A stretch of 44,786 nucleotides of DNA, taken from contig PKXY01000032.1 of NCBI GenBank assembly GCA_003132505.1, forward strand, positions 17,792 through 62,577. Direction: 5' to 3'. This DNA comes from Solirubrobacterales bacterium. Its GTDB lineage: Bacteria; Actinomycetota; Thermoleophilia; Solirubrobacterales; Solirubrobacteraceae. The notes under the pieces are model-generated. The model saw only the letters and a list, made by a program, of their open reading frames with translations, was not told where the DNA came from and did not search any database. Both the position numbers and the translations under genes were made by a program. Positions 40,191 through 44,786 of the stretch are shown here, piece after piece (positions within the stretch are counted from its first letter, which is position 1; each line of letters begins with the position of its first letter).

Positions 40191-41264
40191 TTGACCGAGT
40201 TGGTGGTGGGGACGAAGAAGGGCCTGTTCCTGCTCGAAGGCGAGCCAGGCTCCGGTTTCGCCGTCAAGACGCGTGCGTTTGCCGGGCAGCCGGTCGACTT
40301 CGCAACTCGTGACCGCCGCAGCGGTCGGCTGCTGGCAACGGTGACCTCCCCGTTCTACGGGCCGAAGATCTTCTACACGGACGGCGATCCAGACGCCGAG
40401 TGGGAGCAAGCACAGGGCGTCACCCTGCCGGAAGGTGGCGAGCAGACGCTCGAGCGAATCTGGGTCATCGCCTGCGGCGAGGTCGAGGGGACCCTGTACG
40501 CCGGTGGAGATCCCGGAGTTCTGTTCGAGAGCCGCGATGGCGGAGCGTCCTGGGAGATCAATGCCGGACTTTGGCAGCAGCCCTCACGCCCGGACTGGCA
40601 GCCTGGCGGCGGCGGACTGTGCCTGCACTCGATCTGCACCTGGCCGGGGGAGCCCGACAAGCTTGCCGTCGCCGTGTCGGCGGCCGGGATGTGGTTGACC
40701 GAAGACGGCGGGCGCAGCTGGCGGCGGGGCAACGAGGGGCTAAACCCGGGGTACCTGCCAGAGGAGGCCTTGCGGGATGAGAACGCGGGGCGGTGTGTGC
40801 ACCACGTCGAGCGCGCGCCTAGGCAACCGGGGCGGATGTTCATGCAGTTCCACGGCGGCGTCTATCGCTCCGACGACGCCGGCGAGAGCTGGACAGACAT
40901 AGGTGGCGGCGGACTCCCATCCGACTTCGGCTTTCCGCTGATGGTCGACCCAGCCGATCCCGACAGCGCTTATGTCATCCCACTCGTCGCGGACATGGAT
41001 CGCGTCACGCCTGATGGCCGCGTGCGCATCTACGAGACGCGCGACGCGGGCTCCAGCTGGACTGCCCGCGGAAATGGTCTGCCGGCCGAACACGCCTACC
41101 TCACGGTCCTGCGCCAGGCGTTCAGCCGCGCCGGAGAGGGTGGGCAGCTCGAGCTGTACTTTGGCGCCACTTCGGGCGATCTGTTCGGCTCGGCCGACGC
41201 CGGATCGACTTGGTCTACGGTCGCTACACGGCTGCCGCCGGTGTATTCGGTCGTCACTGCGTAG
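40191..41264 (+). CDS. BNR/sialidase-like (WD40/YVTN-type) beta-propeller protein
   Basis: A 357-residue protein from TTG 40191, four bases after the MoaD stop. It begins TELVVGTKKGLFLLEGEP and contains repeated Asp-box-like motifs: SRDGGASWEINAG, TEDGGRSWRRGN, SDDAGESWTDIG, TRDAGSSWTARG and SADAGSTWSTVA. These SxDxGxxW boxes mark sialidase/VPS10-type propellers. No signal peptide, so probably cytoplasmic. Catalytic sialidase residues are not apparent. Several His (e.g. CVHHVERAP) near the centre could bind metal. Coupled to the MoaD gene; the joint function is unknown. Confidence 0.85.
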   Translation: MTELVVGTKKGLFLLEGEPGSGFAVKTRAFAGQPVDFATRDRRSGRLLATVTSPFYGPKIFYTDGDPDAEWEQAQGVTLPEGGEQTLERIWVIACGEVEGTLYAGGDPGVLFESRDGGASWEINAGLWQQPSRPDWQPGGGGLCLHSICTWPGEPDKLAVAVSAAGMWLTEDGGRSWRRGNEGLNPGYLPEEALRDENAGRCVHHVERAPRQPGRMFMQFHGGVYRSDDAGESWTDIGGGGLPSDFGFPLMVDPADPDSAYVIPLVADMDRVTPDGRVRIYETRDAGSSWTARGNGLPAEHAYLTVLRQAFSRAGEGGQLELYFGATSGDLFGSADAGSTWSTVATRLPPVYSVVTA

Positions 41265-41478
41265 CGGCGAGCGGGCAATCAAGGCGGCGTTTAAAGGCTG
41301 CCCTCGGCGATACCGGCGATGACGGTGCCTTTCCTTACGACGAGCACGTCCTTTCCGCGGTTTCGGGTCCCAAGAGGTCACTGCGAAGTCTGGTCGCCTG
41401 GTGCCGTGTGCGCCGGGAGCAGAGGTGGTTTGGCGCAACTTGCTCACGGGACCCGGCTTTTGTGTCGATTGTTATTTG

Positions 41479-42564
41479 ATGGAGCGCGTTCTCACGCGCC
41501 CGCGCTTTCTCGGGGCAGTCGGTCTTGTCGCCCTCGCGACGGGCGTGTTTGCGGCCTGGATCGGACTGCGCGTTGGTGGTGGTCAGGTGACGCTGTGGGT
41601 CGATGATCTCGTCACTCCCCTGGCGGCGCTGATCGCGTGCGTGCTGTGCATCCGCGCCCGCGCTCGCCACAGCGGACGCATGCGGCTGTTCTGGACGCTG
41701 TTTGGCTGTGCGATGGCGTCCTGGACGCTCGCCGAGATCATCTGGGGCTACTACGCGCTGATCCTCAACACGGCCGTGCCCGTGGTCTCCTGGGCGGATG
41801 TCGGTTACCTCTCAGCGATCCCGATCGCTGTCGCGGCGCTCGTCGTACACCCGGCGACGCGCGGCAGTAGCACGCGCAGGACCCGTTGGGTGTTCGACGG
41901 CCTCGTTGTCGCCAGCGCGCTGCTGTTCCTCAGCTGGACGCTTGTTCTTGGTCCCCTGTGGCGAAGCTCCAATCCCGGAACATGGGCCGGGATCGTGGCG
42001 CTGGCCTATCCCTTCGGTGATGTAGTGATCGTCTTCTTCATCGTGCTCGCGATCCGTGGAATGACCCGCGGCGACCGGCTGTCGCTGTGGTGCCTGCTCG
42101 CAGCGCTGCTTGTGATGGCGCTCTCGGATAGCACCTTTACCTACCTCACCGCTTCATCTAGCTACACCAGTCCTGGCCTGATCGATACCGGCTGGGTCGC
42201 CGCGTACCTCGGGATCGCGCTTGCCGCGTTCAGCTCCCAACCACGCAGCGAGGTCGTGCTGAGGACCGACCGCGCGAAGCCGTCTCTGGTTTCGCTGGTA
42301 GCCCCGCTCGTGCCGGTGCTGATCGCGCTGACCGTCACCGCCGTGGAGATCAGGCTCGGCCATCACCTCGACCACGCGGCCTGGCTGATGGCGTTCGCGC
42401 TGGTCGCACTCGTCCTCGTTCGCCAAGGACTGATCCTGTTCGAACTACTCGGGCCGGGCCACGACCCGCACGCTGGCCCGAGAGAAAGACTCGTGCAACC
42501 AGCGCTGCGTGGCGCACCCGACGAAGGACCGGCCTTGCAGGCAGGCGGCTATGACCCCGCCTGA
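41479..42564 (+). CDS. multi-span membrane sensor module without output domain
   Basis: A 361-residue protein from ATG 41479. About nine or ten spans cover residues 8-320, e.g. AVGLVALATGVFAAWIGL, FGCAMASWTLAEIIWGYYAL and GIVALAYPFGDVVIVFFIVL. This resembles the N-terminal sensory part of actinobacterial diguanylate cyclases, which normally continues into PAS/GGDEF/EAL domains. Here only a 40-residue Pro/Gly-rich tail (GPGHDPHAGPRERL...) follows, so the output domain is absent. It may be truncated, or act as a stand-alone membrane protein. Confidence 0.75.
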   Translation: MERVLTRPRFLGAVGLVALATGVFAAWIGLRVGGGQVTLWVDDLVTPLAALIACVLCIRARARHSGRMRLFWTLFGCAMASWTLAEIIWGYYALILNTAVPVVSWADVGYLSAIPIAVAALVVHPATRGSSTRRTRWVFDGLVVASALLFLSWTLVLGPLWRSSNPGTWAGIVALAYPFGDVVIVFFIVLAIRGMTRGDRLSLWCLLAALLVMALSDSTFTYLTASSSYTSPGLIDTGWVAAYLGIALAAFSSQPRSEVVLRTDRAKPSLVSLVAPLVPVLIALTVTAVEIRLGHHLDHAAWLMAFALVALVLVRQGLILFELLGPGHDPHAGPRERLVQPALRGAPDEGPALQAGGYDPA

Positions 42565-42715
42565 CATTCGCCTCGACCAGCCCGGCCGCCCCCAGCTCAC
42601 GATCACAAGACCAGGAACGGCCAACGATCACACCGCCCTCATGGTGATGGCGCTGAGCCTCGCCTGCACCGCCCTAGCCATCCTCGATCTGCTGCTCCTG
42701 GCAACTAGCCACTAA
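42551..42715 (+). CDS. 54-residue single-span membrane protein
   Basis: From ATG 42551, overlapping the preceding gene by 14 bases with AGGCGG just ahead. A polar N-terminus (TPPDIRLDQPGRPQLTITRP) is followed by one membrane span, MVMALSLACTALAILDLLLL. No family recognised. Overlap and codon bias suggest a real gene translated with the sensor-like protein. Confidence 0.5.
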   Translation: MTPPDIRLDQPGRPQLTITRPGTANDHTALMVMALSLACTALAILDLLLLATSH

Positions 42716-43003
42716 CGCCTCGCCGAACGCTCTCGCTCTGCCGGACGGGAGGCCACCCGCCCAGATGATGCTCAACATCGGCAGATTCGAACTGTGTCAG
42801 CCCTGCCTGCATGTGTCACCGCGGGCGGAGCGCCGACATGAGCGACGTACCCGGGCTCTCGGCGGTCACTGTGCGGTTGCGGCCGCTCGCTTGGCGCTCA
42901 ATTGGCAGATATCGGCAGACGGGCCAAAACGGCGGACGATTCGACTTCTGACGGAAGGCCGCCTGACGCCGGAAACTGCAGCGTTTGCAGCGTGTTTCGG
43001 AGC

Positions 43004-43044
43004 GCGCCCGGCAGGATTTGAACCTGCGACCTCTCGCTCCGGAG
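43004..43044 (-). tRNA. 3' fragment of tRNA-Arg(CCG), probable attachment-site remnant
   Basis: Read on the minus strand, 43044-43004 gives the anticodon-loop segment CTCCGGA region with anticodon CCG, the 3' anticodon-stem strand GCGAG, a variable AGGTC, a perfect T-arm (GCAGG TTCAAAT CCTGC) and the acceptor strand CGGGCGC. The 5' half is missing: bases beyond 43044 do not pair with the anticodon stem or acceptor and contain no D-arm. Integrases of phages and islands often use exactly this 3' part of tRNA genes, so this is likely an att remnant. It is not a functional tRNA. Confidence 0.8.
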
Positions 43045-43255
43045 GCACGGTCGTTTAGGGCCACATGAGGCGTGAAACGTCAGTGGTTATGGGCGTTTCG
43101 CGCCTCTCAGCCGTGCCGGCCGTGCGCCGGTTTTGTGCGCGGATTACCGGCGATTTGTGGCGATAACGGCAGCCCTGCCGATTGCTGGCGACCCACTGTC
43201 GCTCCGGGGCGATTCGGCATGACGGTGCATCCGGCCGTGGGGCGACACTCGTGTC

Positions 43256-43360
43256 GTGTGGGGAGCCATCGGGGCCATCATCGGAGTGGCTGGCATGTTC
43301 GTCGCCATCTGGCTACCCCTCCACATCGAGGGACGCAAGCGACCGTCTAGATCCTCGTAG
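43256..43360 (+). CDS. possible 34-residue membrane peptide
   Basis: GTG 43256 opens VWGAIGAIIGVAGMFVAIWL, a single span, followed by PLHIEGRKRPSRSS and a stop at 43358-43360. It overlaps, antisense, the tail of the broken phage-type gene. No ribosome site is evident. Small holin-like peptides have this form, but chance is equally possible. Confidence 0.25.
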   Translation: MWGAIGAIIGVAGMFVAIWLPLHIEGRKRPSRSS

Positions 43361-43617
43361 CGACTTTGGACGTAGTCGGTGTTCCTGAACACGAACTCAA
43401 GCTCGTCCGGGTCCATGCCTAGTTCGTTGTGCGTCGCAGCGTGGCACTCGGGACGGAGCCACTGCACTGTGAGCGGCTCGGAATAGTCGGGATGGTGGAC
43501 GTGCGGCCTTACACCCTCCCGCACGACTCGCAGGCACTCGGTCTTGTCAGCGCGCCAGTCCTGAGAGCGGCCTTGACTGCCTCTCGTGCGCGGCGCTTTT
43601 GGTCCCTCGTATCGGGC
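43330..43617 (-). pseudogene. phage-type zinc-finger/HNH-like protein, frameshifted
   Basis: Two minus-strand frames combine. The first reads REAVKAALRTGALTRPSACE then SCGRV and a stop; the second resumes RPHVHHPDYSEPLTVQWLRP ECH with AATHNELG. Together they form a known phage pattern, CxxC followed by a HHxDYxxPLxVxWLCxxCH motif. The frame breaks in the GGGAGGG run near 43523. One cysteine expected before PECH (WLCxxC) is replaced by Arg. The position 0.4 kb from the tRNA-Arg remnant fits a decayed integrated element. Confidence 0.6.
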
Positions 43618-43638
43618 ACGACGACCTACCGGCTGGCG

Positions 43639-43839
43639 CTACCGGGTGCGTGCCCGGCGCACGAGAGCAATCACGCTAAGCACGACCAACACGGCGAGCA
43701 CTACGAAGACGATCGTCCACCACGTGTTATCGGTGGTGGTATCGCCGTTGAAAGCGGTAGAACCGAGCACCCAGAGCACCACGTCCAGCCCCAAGATGTA
43801 GAGCAAGTTCCGACGGCTCGTCGCGCGACTCAAAAGCAT
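43639..43839 (-). CDS. small two-span membrane protein
   Basis: A 66-residue protein from ATG 43839. Two spans (LLYILGLDVVLWVLGSTAF and WWTIVFVVLAVLVVLSVIAL) are joined by a short polar loop, NGDTTTDNT, and it ends RRARTR. No family recognised. No clear ribosome site, but the composition is coherent for a membrane protein. Confidence 0.5.
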   Translation of the reverse strand: MLLSRATSRRNLLYILGLDVVLWVLGSTAFNGDTTTDNTWWTIVFVVLAVLVVLSVIALVRRARTR

Positions 43840-44071
43840 CGGGGCAGCGTATCCGACATTCGCCGTGCGAGCATAGGGTCAGGTCGTTAGCTGCTCGTTG
43901 GATCTCGCCCAACTCCGAGCACCAGGTGGGCATGTCTGGGGGCACTGCTAACGCGACGCTGGTAGCGGCTGTGACCGCCGGGGCCCACAGGGGAGCCTGG
44001 AGATACCGCCGGTAAGCTGACGAAACCTCACCAGGTCTGCGAGGTCGGCGAGCGGTAGTGTCACGTTCGTC

Positions 44072-44272
44072 ATGAGGGGTCTGAGGTATGTCGCTGACAA
44101 CAATCGGGAGGGTGCTAGGCCGGTTCGCGGGCCGCTCGTTCTAGCGGGGTGCGTTACGGCTGGGGCGGCGATCGCGCTCGTGGTGTTACTGCTGACGGCT
44201 TCGTCGGCGGCGGTCAAGTTCACCGCGAGCAACGGCAGCTCGGTGCTCTCAAGCCAGACCGTCACGTTGTGA
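44072..44272 (+). CDS. small single-span exported or membrane protein
   Basis: A 66-residue frame from ATG 44072. A basic N-terminus precedes LVLAGCVTAGAAIALVVLLL, then AAVKFTASNGSSVLSSQTVT, a short extracytoplasmic tail. The tail looks like the start of a beta domain. It ends 15 bases before the GH16 start and may be co-transcribed. No family recognised. Confidence 0.45.
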   Translation: MRGLRYVADNNREGARPVRGPLVLAGCVTAGAAIALVVLLLTASSAAVKFTASNGSSVLSSQTVTL

Positions 44273-44287
44273 AGAGCGGAGGTAGCT

Positions 44288-44786
44288 TTGCGGCTCAGGA
44301 GCATTGGCATGATCGCCACAATCGCGCTGGCCGGTATCGGCGGACTGAGCGCCGCGTCGCCGCAAGCACGTGATACGGCACGCCACTTGCAGCTGTCGGC
44401 GGCGCGCGAGTCGGTCGAGATCACGAAATCCGTCGCGAAGCCCGGCGTCTACCGCGTCCACGTGCTGATCTCGGCGCCGCTCGCGCGGTCGATTCGCGTG
44501 CGTATCAACCACATCCTGTGCCGCCGCCAGCTGCTCAGCAGTGGGTCCGCGAGCACCTCCCTGCAGCTCCCGATCAAGGGACACACGATCACGATCGGCG
44601 CGAGCGCCCGCGGCGCCCCACCGACGCTGACAATCACGCTCACCTACCTACACGCGCTCGCGCTCCCGTCGGCGTCGGCGCCGAGCACGCCGGTTCCGAC
44701 TGGGGTTCCCGGGAGTTGGCATCTGATTTTCGACGACGAGTTCAATGGGTCGAGCCTGGATCCCGACTGGTCGACGGGCTGGTTCG
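44288..44786 (+). CDS. exported GH16-type enzyme, N-terminal part (cut by window end)
   Basis: The frame starts at TTG 44288, with GGAGGT four bases before it, or at ATG 44309, and stays open to the window edge (166 residues seen). A signal peptide (MIATIALAGIGGLSAA) is followed by a beta-rich domain (VYRVHVLISAPLARSIRVRI, then HTITIGASARGAPP), a Pro/Ser linker and the first GH16 strand, WHLIFDDEFNGSSLDPDW. This repeats the layout of the GH16 gene at 21146, including the WHxIFDDEF entry. The catalytic part lies outside the window. Confidence 0.75.
   Translation, partial: MRLRSIGMIATIALAGIGGLSAASPQARDTARHLQLSAARESVEITKSVAKPGVYRVHVLISAPLARSIRVRINHILCRRQLLSSGSASTSLQLPIKGHTITIGASARGAPPTLTITLTYLHALALPSASAPSTPVPTGVPGSWHLIFDDEFNGSSLDPDWSTGWF

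Noticed and set aside
42765-43058. Plus-strand frame ending in ARPAGFEPATSRSGG
   Set aside because: This peptide is the well-known false translation of the antisense of a tRNA 3' end; the tRNA-Arg fragment explains it.

Overview
The window is GC-rich, gene-dense DNA with G/C-biased third codon positions and many GTG/TTG starts. The gene content (a WhiG/FliA-type sigma factor, PilZ, a DUF1800/DUF1501 pair, MoaD-like sulfur carriers, a ClpC N-domain protein, GH16 enzymes and a large surface-polysaccharide locus) suggests a soil actinobacterium, perhaps of the Thermoleophilia/Solirubrobacterales type. That placement is inference from families and style; no rRNA or other marker gene is present.

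Layout. 1-1290: the end of threonine synthase, overlapped by a MoaD/ThiS-like sulfur carrier and a small DGYHR protein. 1372-3660: a motility-flavoured block with a sigma-28/WhiG-type factor on the minus strand and a FlaG-like small protein, a PilZ protein and a small basic ORF on the plus strand. 3971-8365: a compact plus-strand operon of two membrane proteins, a DUF1800 protein, a Tat-type DUF1501 protein and an exported cupredoxin with type-1 copper ligands. 8433-9036: a small protein made of 12-residue repeats and a Cys-every-third-residue tract, followed in another frame by a second coding stretch. 9091-10134: an exported beta-propeller.

10326-24976 is a cell-surface glycan locus. It has two FkbM methyltransferases, the wreck of a hexapeptide acyltransferase, GT4, GT14, a Wzx-like flippase, an 895-residue polytopic protein with an internal 43-residue tandem repeat, GT2, an exported GH16 enzyme, a GT8-like enzyme and a sugar epimerase with a zinc-ribbon insert. 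A second GH16 gene with a similar N-terminal layout is cut by the right edge.

24977-44786 is patchier. It includes an 820-base stretch with no clear gene, a frameshifted DUF899 gene, a tiny exported protein, a cupin, a Clp_N protein without AAA+ domains, GNAT, ABM-like and hydrolase genes. It also has an Amidase_3 protein lacking a zinc-binding His, and a truncated APC transporter. A 452-bp copy of the amidase 3' end lies 4.1 kb downstream, fused to a coiled-coil gene remnant. Beyond it lie a DUF2264 protein, a cyclic-nucleotide-binding protein, a GlsB/YeaQ-type membrane protein, a perfect palindromic LexA/SOS-type box, an SRPBCC protein, a second MoaD paired with a BNR-type propeller, and a membrane sensor module without an output domain. 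At 43004-43044 lies an orphan 3' piece of tRNA-Arg(CCG), next to a broken phage-type zinc-finger/HNH-like gene. This looks like the scar of an integrated element.

No CRISPR array, complete tRNA, rRNA or intact transposase was seen. The most interesting items are the copper-linked DUF1800/DUF1501 operon, the repeat/Cys-triplet protein, the amidase duplication junction, the tRNA attachment scar and the SOS box.
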